64,000 nt of DNA from Prosthecobacter sp. (GTDB lineage: Bacteria > Verrucomicrobiota > Verrucomicrobiia > Verrucomicrobiales > Verrucomicrobiaceae): NCBI RefSeq assembly GCF_034366625.1, contig NZ_JAXMIH010000006.1, forward strand, positions 434,001-498,000, written 5' to 3'. The notes under the pieces were generated by a model, which was not told the DNA's origin, did no database searches, and worked only from the letters and a program-made list of their open reading frames with translations. The number at the start of each line of letters is the position of its first letter. Within the stretch, counting starts at the first letter, position 1. The translations under genes were made by a program, and so were the position numbers. Positions 56,327-64,000 of the stretch are shown in pieces.

Positions 56327-56959
56327 TCAGGAGTTTTTCAGCACGATGTGAGCGACGACGTTCCCAGCGTCACGGCAGCGGTCCACGACCTTTTCCATCA
56401 AATCGTAGAGGTCTTTCAGGATGATGACCACCACCGCATCCTTCTCGGTGGTGTAAAGAACGCGCAGACACTCCAGCATCAGCTTGTCAGCATCTCCCTC
56501 GACCTTCTGGAGCCTGGCGTTGAGCTCCTTGATGCGTTCCAGGTGCAGCTTCTTGCGCAGTTCGCCGACCATGGTCACCACGATCTCGATGGCCTCTTGC
56601 TTCATCTGCATCTGTTTGGAGAAATCCACCTGCCCCAGGCGCTCGCGGCAGATCAGCACACGCTCAGCGATCTTTTCGACGGTTTTGGGAATCTTGTAGA
56701 GCACGTTGGCCAGCGCCTCGATGTCCTCACGCTCCAGTTCCGTGACAAAGGTGCGGCACAACGCCTCGTCGATCTGCTGCGTGATTTTTTTATCCTCGCG
56801 GCGGGAGGCGATGAGAGCGTCGAGATTCTGCGAGGGATCAATGGGCAGGCTCAGCAATTTGTTGAGAGCCTGGATGCTCTGCTTGGCCTGGGCCGCGCTG
56901 GCTTCGAGCAGGTCGTAGAAGATGTCGGTTTTGCCGAAGATTTTTTGGAAGGAGATCAT
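56327..56959 (-). CDS. DUF47 family phosphate-transport accessory protein (PhoU-like)
   Basis: A 210-aa all-helical cytoplasmic protein of the DUF47/YkaA family. N-terminus FQKIFGKTDIFYDLLEASAA and the pattern LICRERLGQVDFSKQMQMKQEA are typical. Members are distant relatives of PhoU and are nearly always coupled to Pit carriers, here 19 bp downstream. ATG 56959 (MISFQKIFG) is preferred to the upstream in-frame ATG at 57007, which has no family match. A PhoB-box-like pair lies about 70 bp before the start. Confidence 0.92.
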   Translation of the reverse strand: MISFQKIFGKTDIFYDLLEASAAQAKQSIQALNKLLSLPIDPSQNLDALIASRREDKKITQQIDEALCRTFVTELEREDIEALANVLYKIPKTVEKIAERVLICRERLGQVDFSKQMQMKQEAIEIVVTMVGELRKKLHLERIKELNARLQKVEGDADKLMLECLRVLYTTEKDAVVVIILKDLYDLMEKVVDRCRDAGNVVAHIVLKNS

Positions 56960-57027
56960 GGGAATGACGTGCGTGGCAGATAGAGCGAAGGGGCTGCGGG
57001 CTGTCAAGACAGGTCCCGGATGGTTTT

Positions 57028-57045
57028 GTGACGGATTCGTTTCAG
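57028..57045 (-). promoter_or_regulatory. PhoB-box-like repeat upstream of the DUF47-pit operon
   Basis: On the minus strand CTGAAAC (complement of 57039-57045), 4 nt, then CCGTCAC (complement of 57028-57034): two 7-mers in the 11-bp spacing of Pho boxes. It ends 69 bp upstream of the DUF47 ATG. The match to the CTGTCAT/CTGTCAC consensus is partial. Confidence 0.5.
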
Positions 57046-57070
57046 AGCGGCATACAGGAGTTTTTTGTGC

Positions 57071-58276
57071 TCACCAGACACCGTCAAGCGTCTGTGCCAT
57101 GGGGAACGGGCCTTTGGAGTGCGGGCCGAAGAAGAAACGGAAGGCCACCATGCCCATCCAACTGTCCTGGCCGTTCATTTTGGCGTATTCGGCGCCGGTC
57201 ATGATCTTGAGGCGATGGCGGGCGATGTGGTAATTGAGACCTAGATAGCCGGCATGGTAGCGGTCGCCGGTATTGAGCCCGACATTGCGTTCGTAACGGC
57301 GCTGGGCGCTCAGGCCGGTTTCTCGCTCAGAAAAGGCGAACTGATAGCGGCCAACGAGCTGGAGCTTGTCGGTGAGGAAGATACCGGGCTGGAAATTGAT
57401 GCCATGCGCCGCGCCGCGGGTGCCGCCCAATCCAGAGGTGATCTCAGTGACGAGGGACATGGGGCCTTCCGCGAGGATGAGCGCGGTCGAAAAACCGTTG
57501 TAGAAGCGGTTGAGGTTCGTGGCGCGGGCATTGAAGTCACTGTAGAGATAGCTCACGTTCAAGTGCGCAGCATCGAGGCCAGCAGGGTGCCCGAGATCAT
57601 AGGTGAGCGAGGCGAGGTAGCTCCAGCCAGAATTGAGCTTCGTGAATGAATTGCCCATGCTCGGGCCGGTCGCGTTGGAGAACAGGCCTGTGTAGTAGCT
57701 AAAACGTCCGCCTTTGCCGCTGAGGGTGACCGCAGGTGTGTAGTCCAGCCCAAACATGTTCGTGAGCATGCCGCGCTCTAGATAGTTGATATAGCGGCTG
57801 GAGATGTTGCGGTCATGGGTGAAGCGGTGCTTTTGCTGACCGATGGTCAGGTTCAGCGCATCGTTGAAGGACCATTGCGCCCACAACTCGGTGAAGCCGT
57901 TGTAAAAGGGCTCAAGGTCGGTGCCGCTGACCATCTGGGCGTGCAGCGTCAACTTGTTGAAGAATTTGCCCTGGAACCCCATGCGCAGGCGCCGGTTTTC
58001 GAGGCTCTCCTCATACCGGCCGTTACTGCCATCGATCCAGTGCTGCTGGGCGTGATAGCGGCCCAGAAGCCAGAATTCCTGCACGACAGGGTTGTTCTTA
58101 TCCTGATAGACGCGCCCGAGGTTCTCTAGTTGCTCACCTAGCGTGGCAGTCGGGGTCGGTGCGATTGCGGTGCTGACGGTCCGCGTATCAAGGGTGGCGG
58201 CCTCGCATGGCAGCGAGAGGGCTGCAAGAGCCACCAGGACGGTAATGCAAGTGACGGAAGGACAAGGAAACGACAT
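57071..58276 (-). CDS. Phosphate-selective porin (OprO/OprP-like)
   Basis: A 401-aa outer-membrane porin. Signal peptide (VTCITVLVALAALSLPCEA), then a beta-barrel with alternating strands and an aromatic C-terminus (MVAFRFFFGPH near the end). The LRMGFQGKFFNKLTLHAQM and FTELWAQWSFNDALNLTIGQ segments match OprO/OprP-type porins, for phosphate or polyphosphate uptake. ATG 58276 is chosen because it opens the signal peptide; the upstream start at 58351 does not. Two PhoB-box-like pairs stand upstream, and the DUF47/pit genes follow on the same strand, so this is a phosphate-acquisition locus. Confidence 0.87.
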   Translation of the reverse strand: MSFPCPSVTCITVLVALAALSLPCEAATLDTRTVSTAIAPTPTATLGEQLENLGRVYQDKNNPVVQEFWLLGRYHAQQHWIDGSNGRYEESLENRRLRMGFQGKFFNKLTLHAQMVSGTDLEPFYNGFTELWAQWSFNDALNLTIGQQKHRFTHDRNISSRYINYLERGMLTNMFGLDYTPAVTLSGKGGRFSYYTGLFSNATGPSMGNSFTKLNSGWSYLASLTYDLGHPAGLDAAHLNVSYLYSDFNARATNLNRFYNGFSTALILAEGPMSLVTEITSGLGGTRGAAHGINFQPGIFLTDKLQLVGRYQFAFSERETGLSAQRRYERNVGLNTGDRYHAGYLGLNYHIARHRLKIMTGAEYAKMNGQDSWMGMVAFRFFFGPHSKGPFPMAQTLDGVW

Positions 58277-58333
58277 GCTGATGAGAAGGAACAGAGATCG
58301 GAAGGGCTTCCATTCTGCTCGCGGCCACCTTTT

Positions 58334-58384
58334 GTGACAAAACCGTAACACTACCAGATTATGATTGTGACGAAATCGTCACAA
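58334..58384 (-). promoter_or_regulatory. Tandem PhoB-box-like repeats upstream of the porin
   Basis: On the minus strand four 7-mers fall on an 11-bp register: TTGTGAC (complement 58378-58384), TCGTCAC (58367-58373), [weak at 58356-58362], GTGTTAC (58345-58351) and TTGTCAC (58334-58340). The pairs resemble CTGTCAT/CTGTCAC. The proximal box ends 57 bp before ATG 58276. The first pair also forms the palindrome TTGTGACGA/TCGTCACAA. Confidence 0.65.
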
Positions 58385-58396
58385 AGCCCCCCTCTA

Positions 58397-58437
58397 AAAA
58401 AAAATGCCCGCCCCAAGCAAAGCAAGGGGGCGGGCAT
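58397..58437 (-). terminator. Intrinsic terminator of glnB
   Basis: ATGCCCGCCCC (58403-58413) pairs with GGGGCGGGCAT (58427-58437). On the minus strand the stem is followed by a T-run (complement of about 58397-58403). It lies 30 bp after the glnB stop. Confidence 0.9.
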
Positions 58438-58466
58438 CAAAGAACGGGAAGGTTCTGGGGGAGAAA

Positions 58467-58826
<360 letters not shown>

Positions 58827-59016
58827 TTAGTAGTGTGGTTCACGAATTGCAACGATCAGAACCGTGGGAAGTCATTTTCCTGGCCCAACCTTTTGCAAAA
58901 AGGAAATAGAGCCGGAAGCGTGCCAACTCTCCTCTCGATTTCCGTTGAGGAACAAAAACCCTGCCCGACGGGGAGAGCCGCGTTGCAAACCACCGCCCAG
59001 TGGCTTACCTCGGCCC

Positions 59017-59931
59017 ATGCTCCGCCCCGCCGCGCTCCTGGCCTCAACATTTCTCTGCCTTTTTTCCTCCGCCCCGGCCCAAGACGCCCCGGTGGAACTG
59101 AAGTTGCACTGGGAACCGGGCCAGACCTATGTGCAGGAATCGGACACCGACACGACGAATTTCCTGACCGCTCTCGGCAAAACCAGCGACCAGAAGCTGC
59201 GCATGCACCAGACCACCAGCATCGCGGTGCAAAAGACACCCCAAGGCCAGACCGAGGCCAAGGTGATGATCGAATCCTTGCTCGGTGAAATGACCTATGA
59301 GGGCAAAAGCCACATGTTCGACTCGAAGAATCCTGGGGCGTCCCATCCGGCGCTCCAGCAGATCCTCGGCGGCTCTGCAGGAAAAAGCTTCACCCTCGTC
59401 TATGATGAGAAAGGGGCTTTCCTTGATGCGAAAGACACCGCCTCCATGGTCACCGGCGGTGTGGAGCCTGATCTGACCTCCATCGCCAACGCCCGCCAGC
59501 TTGCCACGCTTTACCGCCGTTCTCTCGAGATGGGACTGCCAAAAATCCCTGTGCGCCCCGGTGACAAGTGGATCTCCGACGAAATCGTCCCCTTCCCCCA
59601 GGCCGGTACCGTCCAGGTGAAGCTGAACGCCAAATTCGACGGCGTCGTCGATCGCGAAGGCCGCCGTCAGGCGCAGATCGCCTTTGAAGGCACCATGAAA
59701 TCCCAACGCGACAAGGACAGCACTGGCCGCGAACTCCGCACCGAGCGCCCGGTGACCCTCGGCGACGATTCCAAGGTCAACGGCCATGTCTTTTTCGATC
59801 TCGAACGCAAAACCATCTCCCTGGCCGTCTTCTCCGCCACCATCCAGCTCAAGGTGGAGGGCAAACCGATGCCCGTGCGCCAGCAGGTCACGACGCGTCT
59901 CATGTCAATGAAGCCGACTGGCGCTCAGTAA
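59017..59931 (+). CDS. DUF6263-like exported protein
   Basis: A 304-aa protein with signal peptide MLRPAALLASTFLCLFSSAP. The mature part has repeated beta strands: LKLHWEPGQTYVQESDTDTT, MHQTTSIAVQKTPQGQTEAK, SFTLVYDEKGAFLDAKDTAS and KVNGHVFFDLERKTISLAVF. This resembles DUF6263-type proteins of Bacteroidetes and Verrucomicrobia, with a lipid-binding-like fold suggested by the W...Y start. ATG 59017 is used because it opens the signal peptide; an upstream in-frame start at 58864 would precede it by 51 residues of low quality. Its stop is 6 bp from convergent arsC. Confidence 0.75.
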   Translation: MLRPAALLASTFLCLFSSAPAQDAPVELKLHWEPGQTYVQESDTDTTNFLTALGKTSDQKLRMHQTTSIAVQKTPQGQTEAKVMIESLLGEMTYEGKSHMFDSKNPGASHPALQQILGGSAGKSFTLVYDEKGAFLDAKDTASMVTGGVEPDLTSIANARQLATLYRRSLEMGLPKIPVRPGDKWISDEIVPFPQAGTVQVKLNAKFDGVVDREGRRQAQIAFEGTMKSQRDKDSTGRELRTERPVTLGDDSKVNGHVFFDLERKTISLAVFSATIQLKVEGKPMPVRQQVTTRLMSMKPTGAQ

Positions 59932-59937
59932 GCCTTA

Positions 59938-60378
59938 TCACTGCCGGCGCTTCATCTCATCGCGCCTTCCGTCCGCATACGCGGTGAAGACCGCTTTGAT
60001 CTCATCCCGCACGCGGCGGAAGACGGCCAGGATTTCTTCCTCGCTGCCGGTGGCGTGTGCGGGATCGTCAAAAGGCCAGTGGTGGCGGTTGAGCTGACCG
60101 GGAAACATCGGGCAGGCCTGATCCGCGTTGCCGCAGACGGTGATGACCGTTTCCACATCGCGGGTGAGGAAGTCGTTCATGTGCTTGCTCGTGTGCGCAC
60201 TGATGTCGATGCCGATCTCCGCCATCGCCTTGATGCCGAGCGGATGCACATAGCCCGCAGGCTTCGACCCGGCGCTGGCGACTTCGAGAATATCACCAGC
60301 TACCGAACGCAGGATGCCTTCGGCGAGGTGGGAGCGGCAGGAATTGCCGGTGCAGAGAATAAGAACCAGGGGTTTCAT
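59938..60378 (-). CDS. arsC: Arsenate reductase (thioredoxin-type, LMW-PTPase fold)
   Basis: A 146-aa enzyme reducing As(V) to As(III). The P-loop LCTGNSCRS (C9-x5-R15) and the C-terminal Asp loop [11 protein letters not shown] are intact. The additional resolving cysteines in [14 protein letters not shown] suit the thioredoxin-coupled ArsC of Bacillus/Staphylococcus type. ATG 60378 (MKPLVLIL) is chosen, overlapping the upstream aquaporin stop by 4 bp; the longer in-frame start adds 12 unrelated residues. It is the last gene of the ars operon. Confidence 0.95.
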   Translation of the reverse strand: MKPLVLILCTGNSCRSHLAEGILRSVAGDILEVASAGSKPAGYVHPLGIKAMAEIGIDISAHTSKHMNDFLTRDVETVITVCGNADQACPMFPGQLNRHHWPFDDPAHATGSEEEILAVFRRVRDEIKAVFTAYADGRRDEMKRRQ

Positions 60379-61070
60379 GAGGATTGGGAGTTTGAATCGG
60401 CCGCAGACTGGCATTGGCCTCCGCAGCAGCCGGGATCACGCACGCCGAGGCATAAAGGCACGGCAAGCAAGGCACCGAGCGTGGGAGCGGCGAGATAGAT
60501 CCAGAGATGCTCGAAATGACCGGAAATGAGCGCTGGAGCCAGCGAACGGGCCGGATTCATCGACGCGCCGGAGATCGGGCCGGCAAACATCGCTTCCATC
60601 GCGATCACACCACCAATAGCGATGCCAGCCGTGATGCCCTTCTCCTTCGCGCCGGTAGAAACGCGCAGGATGGTCAGCATGAGGATGGCAGTCAGAATGA
60701 CTTCAAGGACAAAACTCTGCATCGCGCCTCCCGCAGGCAGGGTGGCGCCGAGTTTTGTGTGAGTTGGAAACAGCAGCCGCAAAACGCCGCTGGCGAGACA
60801 TGCGCCGACGATTTGGGCGGCAACGAAGCCTGGAACTTCTTTCCACGCGAAGCGACGCGCTGCCGCGAACGCGAGAGTGACGGCCGGATTGAGGTGTGCG
60901 CCGCCGACATCGCCATAGGTGTAGATCATCGCCATGACAACCAGTCCAAAGGTCAGCGCGATGCCCGCGTGACCAATCACGCCTCCGCTCACGTCGTTGA
61001 TGACGATGGCTCCGGTGCCCGCAAAGACGAGCGTGAAGGTGCCGAGCAGTTCTGAGAATAGCTTGTTCAT
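60375..61070 (-). CDS. aqpS: Aquaglyceroporin of the ars operon (AqpS-like)
   Basis: A 231-aa MIP channel with six helices and both NPA loops: [11 protein letters not shown] and [12 protein letters not shown]. In ars operons such channels (AqpS of rhizobia) let As(III) flow out after ArsC reduces arsenate, replacing ArsB/Acr3, neither of which is in this operon. The C-terminal tail holds GCCGGQC, a cysteine cluster that might bind As(III); I have not seen this described. ATG 61070 is chosen ([12 protein letters not shown]). It starts 1 bp after the DUF6428 stop. Confidence 0.9.
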   Translation of the reverse strand: MNKLFSELLGTFTLVFAGTGAIVINDVSGGVIGHAGIALTFGLVVMAMIYTYGDVGGAHLNPAVTLAFAAARRFAWKEVPGFVAAQIVGACLASGVLRLLFPTHTKLGATLPAGGAMQSFVLEVILTAILMLTILRVSTGAKEKGITAGIAIGGVIAMEAMFAGPISGASMNPARSLAPALISGHFEHLWIYLAAPTLGALLAVPLCLGVRDPGCCGGQCQSAADSNSQSS

Positions 61071-61071
61071 G

Positions 61072-61563
61072 TCAGCAGCATTTCGAGCCGGGTGTGCAGC
61101 AGGTCGCGGGAACGGCTTTCGCAGCGGGTTCTGGAGTCGTGCAGCACTCGCCGGGCAGGCAAATACCACGAGCGAGGCAGTCGGTGTGCTTCCAGCCGCA
61201 GCGGAAGACGAGCATGCCGTCGATGATCTCCGCGCTTTCGACCGGGAACTGCGCCACAACGCCGTCCTCGTATTCGATTTCGACGGGAAGGTCGTGATGC
61301 GGCAGCACATCGCCCGCTTTGTCAAAAATCATGGCCAGCTTGTCCGCCATGAGCCGATGATCGAGATCGTCATGCACCCAGGTTTGCAGCAGGCAGGTCT
61401 CCAGCGTGCGCCGCGTGCCGCCGCAGTCGATGAAGCGCTTCAAAACGTGCCCCACCTCGGTGATATGGAAGTGCGCCGGGATCAGGCCGCCATCCGGCAG
61501 CAGGAATCGCACGGGCTTGTCAGCATGGGAGCGAAGTTGAGAAAGGAAGTCGGTGATGGTCAT
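61072..61563 (-). CDS. DUF6428-like protein with cysteine-rich tail
   Basis: A 163-aa cytoplasmic protein typical of ars operons. The N-terminal 125 residues are compact (LRSHADKPVRFLLPDGGLIP, HFHITEVGHVLKRFIDCGGT, LADKLAMIFDKAG-like helix). The tail is very rich in cysteine (CGWKHTDCLARGICLPGECC, then TCCTPGSKCC), so it may bind arsenite or act as a metallothionein-like chaperone; that is inference. It sits between arsR (6 bp gap) and aqpS (1 bp gap). Confidence 0.82.
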   Translation of the reverse strand: MTITDFLSQLRSHADKPVRFLLPDGGLIPAHFHITEVGHVLKRFIDCGGTRRTLETCLLQTWVHDDLDHRLMADKLAMIFDKAGDVLPHHDLPVEIEYEDGVVAQFPVESAEIIDGMLVFRCGWKHTDCLARGICLPGECCTTPEPAAKAVPATCCTPGSKCC

Positions 61564-61569
61564 GAGGAA

Positions 61570-61881
61570 TCAGCAACAGGTGGTTTTCTTGCCGCCGCAG
61601 GCGAGCTTGTCCACGCAGCGGAGGAAGTCGCCGAGGCAGTCGCAGGCGAGCGAGTAGTAGATGTTCAGCCCGCGCTTCTCGCAGTTCAGCACGCCAGCCT
61701 CGCGCATGAGCGTGAGGTGCTTCGAAACGGTGGACATGTCCGCGCCGACAAGCTCTTTCAGGTCGCACACGCACATCTCCCCGGCCATCAACTTCTCTGC
61801 AATGAGCATCCGCGACGGATGCGCCAGCGCCTTGATCACAGTGGCGCGGCGTTCGGAGGTCTTGGCGGAGGCTTTGGGCAT
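61570..61881 (-). CDS. arsR: ArsR-family arsenic-responsive repressor
   Basis: A 103-aa winged-helix repressor. The helix-turn-helix is MSTVSKHLTLMREAGVL; the metal site ELCVCDL-like motif is seen as GEMCVCDLKELV (Cys pair) in helix alpha3, as in classical As(III) sensors. Extra cysteines lie at the tail (ACDCLGDFLRCVDKLACGG then TTCC). It should repress the operon until arsenite binds. A palindrome TTGGC...GCCAA lies 5 bp upstream of its ATG. Confidence 0.93.
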   Translation of the reverse strand: MPKASAKTSERRATVIKALAHPSRMLIAEKLMAGEMCVCDLKELVGADMSTVSKHLTLMREAGVLNCEKRGLNIYYSLACDCLGDFLRCVDKLACGGKKTTCC

Positions 61882-61884
61882 CTT

Positions 61885-61903
61885 GTTGGCTATTTCGCCA
61901 AAT
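61885..61903 (-). promoter_or_regulatory. Putative ArsR operator
   Basis: TTGGC (61886-61890) and GCCAA (61897-61901) form a dyad with a 6-bp AT-rich centre, 5 bp before the arsR start. The shape fits ArsR-family operators. It lies in the 54-bp gap between sigZ and arsR, so it may drive an internal promoter. Confidence 0.55.
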
Positions 61904-61935
61904 AAATGCCTATGGCAAGAACTTTGTCAGCCCTT

Positions 61936-62499
61936 TCAAGAAGCGCACTCCACACACCCTGCTTTCTCCCGTGGCTCACATTCCACCACGCCGCCGCGAC
62001 GATCGAACTCAAAGCGGCAGCATTCCAGCAGCATGTCCTTCAGCATCGCTCGGCCGCGCTGCACACGCGATTTCGCGCCGGAGAGGCTGATGCCGAGACG
62101 GGTGGCGAGTTCCTGCTGCGTGAGGCCCTCCAGCTCGGTGAGCTGGACTGCCTCGCGATACGGTTCCGGCAGCTCGGTGATCATGCGACGGAAGGCGGCG
62201 AGCAGTCCGGCCTTCTCCGCCTCGTCGGTGCTGTCTTGAAGCGGCTGCGCAAGGTCGTCCGGCAGCTCATCGGTGGGGCGCTGGGCGCGGAAGTGATCGA
62301 CGATGGCATTGCGGGCGATCTGATGCACCCATGCCTCGATCTTCTCCACACCGCGCAGGGTGCCGAGGCGCTGCTGGATTTTTACGAACACGTTTTGCAG
62401 GATGTCCTCCGCGCTTGCATCATCAGCCACCCGCCCGCGGATGAAAAAGCGCAGGCGCGCGGCGAAACGGGTCCAGATGTCTTCGAGCGTGAGGGTCAT
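61936..62499 (-). CDS. sigZ: SigZ-type RNA polymerase sigma factor with cysteine-rich C-terminus
   Basis: A 187-aa ECF-like sigma factor. Region 2: IWTRFAARLRFFIRGRVADD and DILQNVFVKIQQRL; region 4: LPEPYREAVQLTELEGLTQQ and ELATRLGISLSGAKSRVQRG. The last 30 residues carry CC, then C, then CxxC (LECCRFEF, VVECEP, GCVECAS), a tail I recall from other SigZ proteins. It overlaps arsM by 4 bp. ATG 62499 is preferred (MTLTLEDIW). It may sense arsenic through the tail, which is inference; no anti-sigma gene is present. Confidence 0.88.
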   Translation of the reverse strand: MTLTLEDIWTRFAARLRFFIRGRVADDASAEDILQNVFVKIQQRLGTLRGVEKIEAWVHQIARNAIVDHFRAQRPTDELPDDLAQPLQDSTDEAEKAGLLAAFRRMITELPEPYREAVQLTELEGLTQQELATRLGISLSGAKSRVQRGRAMLKDMLLECCRFEFDRRGGVVECEPREKAGCVECAS

Positions 62500-63314
62500 G
62501 CGCGGAGCGGTTTGACGGCTTCGATGGTGGCGGAGGCAAACAGATCCTCCAAGCCTTTTCCAGGGAAGCATTGCTGGATCACCGCGCTGCTTTCCGGCTT
62601 CGGCGTGACGCGGATGTCGGAGAAACCGGCCTCACGCAGCATCGTCTCGACCTCGCTGACAAGCGCGGAACCAGAGGCGCAGGAGGCGTGGAGTTGCACG
62701 TCCTCCCGTAGCGCCTTCGGCACGGGTTGCAGCGCCACGACATCGGAGATGGCGAGCCTGCCGCCGGGCTTCAACACGCGGAAGGACTCGGCGAAGACAC
62801 GCGCCTTGTCGGGCGAGAGGTTGATGACGCAGTTGGAAAGGATCACATCCACGCTGGCATCGGCCACGGGCAGGTTTTCGATCTCGCCGAGACGGAACTC
62901 GACATTCGCGAGACCGGTCTTGGCCGCGTTCGCACGTGCTCTGGAGATCATCTCCGGCGTCATGTCCACGCCAATGACTTTTCCTTCCGCGCCCACGGCA
63001 CGGGCGGCGAGGAAAGCGTCAAAGCCCGCACCGCTGCCGAGATCGAGCACGGTCTGGCCCGGCTTCAACGCGGCGATGGCATGCGGATTGCCGCAGCCGA
63101 GGCCGAGGTTCGCGCCCTCAGGCACGTCGGTGGTCTGCGTGGTGTCATAGCCGATTTTGCGGGCAAAATCGTCCGCACTGCCAGCACCGGGCGTGCAGCA
63201 TGTCGGCGAGCAGCCGCAGCCGCTTTCACCGGCGATACGGCCATAATGTTCGCGCACATTCTGGCGCACACGGTCCTGATTGATGATGGTTTCGTTGGGT
63301 TGGAGGTTTTTCAT
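62496..63314 (-). CDS. arsM: Arsenite S-adenosylmethionine methyltransferase
   Basis: A 272-aa enzyme methylating As(III) to methylarsenicals. The SAM-binding site is seen as VLDLGSGAGFDAFLAARAVG, followed by EMISRARANAAKTG and the ILSNCVINLSPDKARVF motif of ArsM with its conserved Cys. Further arsenic-binding cysteines lie in GCGCSPTCCTPG near residue 35 and HASCASGS. ATG 63314 (MKNLQPNETI) is chosen; an upstream in-frame start at 63533 is not supported. It is the first gene of the arsM-sigZ-arsR-DUF6428-aqpS-arsC operon. Confidence 0.95.
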   Translation of the reverse strand: MKNLQPNETIINQDRVRQNVREHYGRIAGESGCGCSPTCCTPGAGSADDFARKIGYDTTQTTDVPEGANLGLGCGNPHAIAALKPGQTVLDLGSGAGFDAFLAARAVGAEGKVIGVDMTPEMISRARANAAKTGLANVEFRLGEIENLPVADASVDVILSNCVINLSPDKARVFAESFRVLKPGGRLAISDVVALQPVPKALREDVQLHASCASGSALVSEVETMLREAGFSDIRVTPKPESSAVIQQCFPGKGLEDLFASATIEAVKPLRA

Positions 63315-63570
63315 GGGTGGATGGATGTGGGTTTGAGTTTCACCGTCAGCGTGATGCCACGCGGTTTCAGCGAGGGAGACGGACGGATGTGAAAATGGAC
63401 GCAGGTTTTTTGTGCCGCACCTCGCCAGGGGACGATCTCGCCGCAGAAAAACGGTTGCGCGTCTCTGTGCGAACCTGAATGAGAGAATCGTCACCCGACA
63501 TCTTCTGCGGTCTGGCCTCGCCGTGATTGTCACGAGTCCAACATTCAGTTAAGCGGCCAAAGGCCGACCA
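63315..63570. other. 256-bp gap containing the ars operon promoter
   Basis: I see no gene. The promoter of arsM is expected here on the minus strand; no palindrome comparable to the arsR-proximal operator is evident. Confidence 0.4.
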
Positions 63571-63945
63571 TTGCGGGGAGACATCGCATGGGATGACCGC
63601 CCGTGGATGCTGATGGACCTCACCGCTTCATTCTTGAAGCTCGCAGGCACCAAAGCGCCCGATGGTCATCCGGTGCTCGTGGATGTGATCGAAGGCCGCG
63701 AGACTCCGCCGCGTGACCTCTTCTGGCGTGCCCGGCGTGGCGACCGCACCTGGCGTGCGGTGCGCTCAGCAAATCTGAAATGGATCGCCAAAGAAGACAG
63801 CGGCAGCCCGGCGGAAGAGTGGCTCTTCGACCTCGCCAACGATCCCACCGAGACGACGGATGTGAAAACGACGAGGATAGATGAGGTGAAGCGTCTGAGA
63901 GCGCTGGGGAAACAATGGGAGCAGGACGTGCTTGCGGAGCGGTGA
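63571..63945 (+). pseudogene. C-terminal remnant of a sulfatase
   Basis: About 124 codons homologous to the end of arylsulfatase-family proteins: WMLMDLTASFLKLAGTKAPD, then RDLFWRARRGDRTWRAVRSA, LKWIAKED and WLFDLANDPTETTDVK. The N-terminal domain with the CxPSR formylglycine site is absent; upstream there is only the ars promoter region and the frame opens with TTG at 63571. It is a truncated fragment, perhaps left after the ars operon was inserted. No product is likely. Confidence 0.8.
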
Positions 63946-64000
63946 GGCTGGGATGAAGACAGCAGAATGGAAAACAGACCCATCAGAGAATCAATCTGCT

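Overview
The window is GC-rich, gene-dense bacterial chromosome. The gene content points to Verrucomicrobiota, probably a Verrucomicrobiaceae/Prosthecobacter-like lineage. The indicators are a PSCyt1-DUF1549-DUF1553 cytochrome, Ser/Thr kinases (one fused to a sulfatase-modifying-factor domain, one paired with an ECF sigma factor), a giant beta-strand-repeat autotransporter, a MoxR/DUF58/BatA/DUF4175-like operon and a SigZ-ArsM-ArsR arsenic cluster. This placement is inference from gene content; there is no rRNA or tRNA gene in the window to confirm it.

Layout. 1-9894 (all minus): an ABC exporter pair, panC, a small HNH-like protein, the large cytochrome, a CopA-type copper ATPase and a Ser/Thr kinase cut by the left edge. 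10028-12416 (plus): a soluble histidine-kinase-like protein and two paralogous secreted proteins. 12473-20234 (mostly minus): rpmB, a lipoprotein, the aguB-aguA agmatine-to-putrescine pair, a plus-strand MazF-type toxin-antitoxin pair, DoxX and valS. 20303-24165: a voltage-sensor-like membrane protein without a visible pore, a hypothetical gene, rph and an HDAC-family deacetylase.

24268-41619 (plus) is one long, largely translationally coupled operon. It encodes MoxR ATPase, DUF58, two vWA membrane proteins, a DUF4175-like giant, an LTxxQ-like helical periplasmic protein, a prenyltransferase-fold repeat protein and a very large protein ending in a TlpA-type thioredoxin domain. A four-helix-bundle ORF with polypyrimidine/polypurine terminal repeats sits between moxR and DUF58, and a non-coding 120-bp relative of the same element lies 4 kb downstream.

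41620-44260 is repeat-rich: a 42-bp minisatellite, several palindromes, an ArsR-like regulator, a DUF695-RraB protein and a tiny membrane protein. 44261-53870 (minus) holds ECF sigma factor, Ser/Thr kinase and a 2035-residue autotransporter. 53961-58814 holds bioA and a phosphate set (DUF47, Pit, OprP-like porin) with PhoB-box-like repeats upstream of both transcription units, then glnB. 59017-63314 holds a DUF6263-like protein and an arsenic operon (arsM-sigZ-arsR-DUF6428-aqpS-arsC). The right edge has a truncated sulfatase remnant.

A recurring theme is short palindromic repeat elements of several unrelated families. They lie between genes and also, in frame, inside genes (the cytochrome, possibly bioA, and the signal peptide of the prenyltransferase-fold protein).
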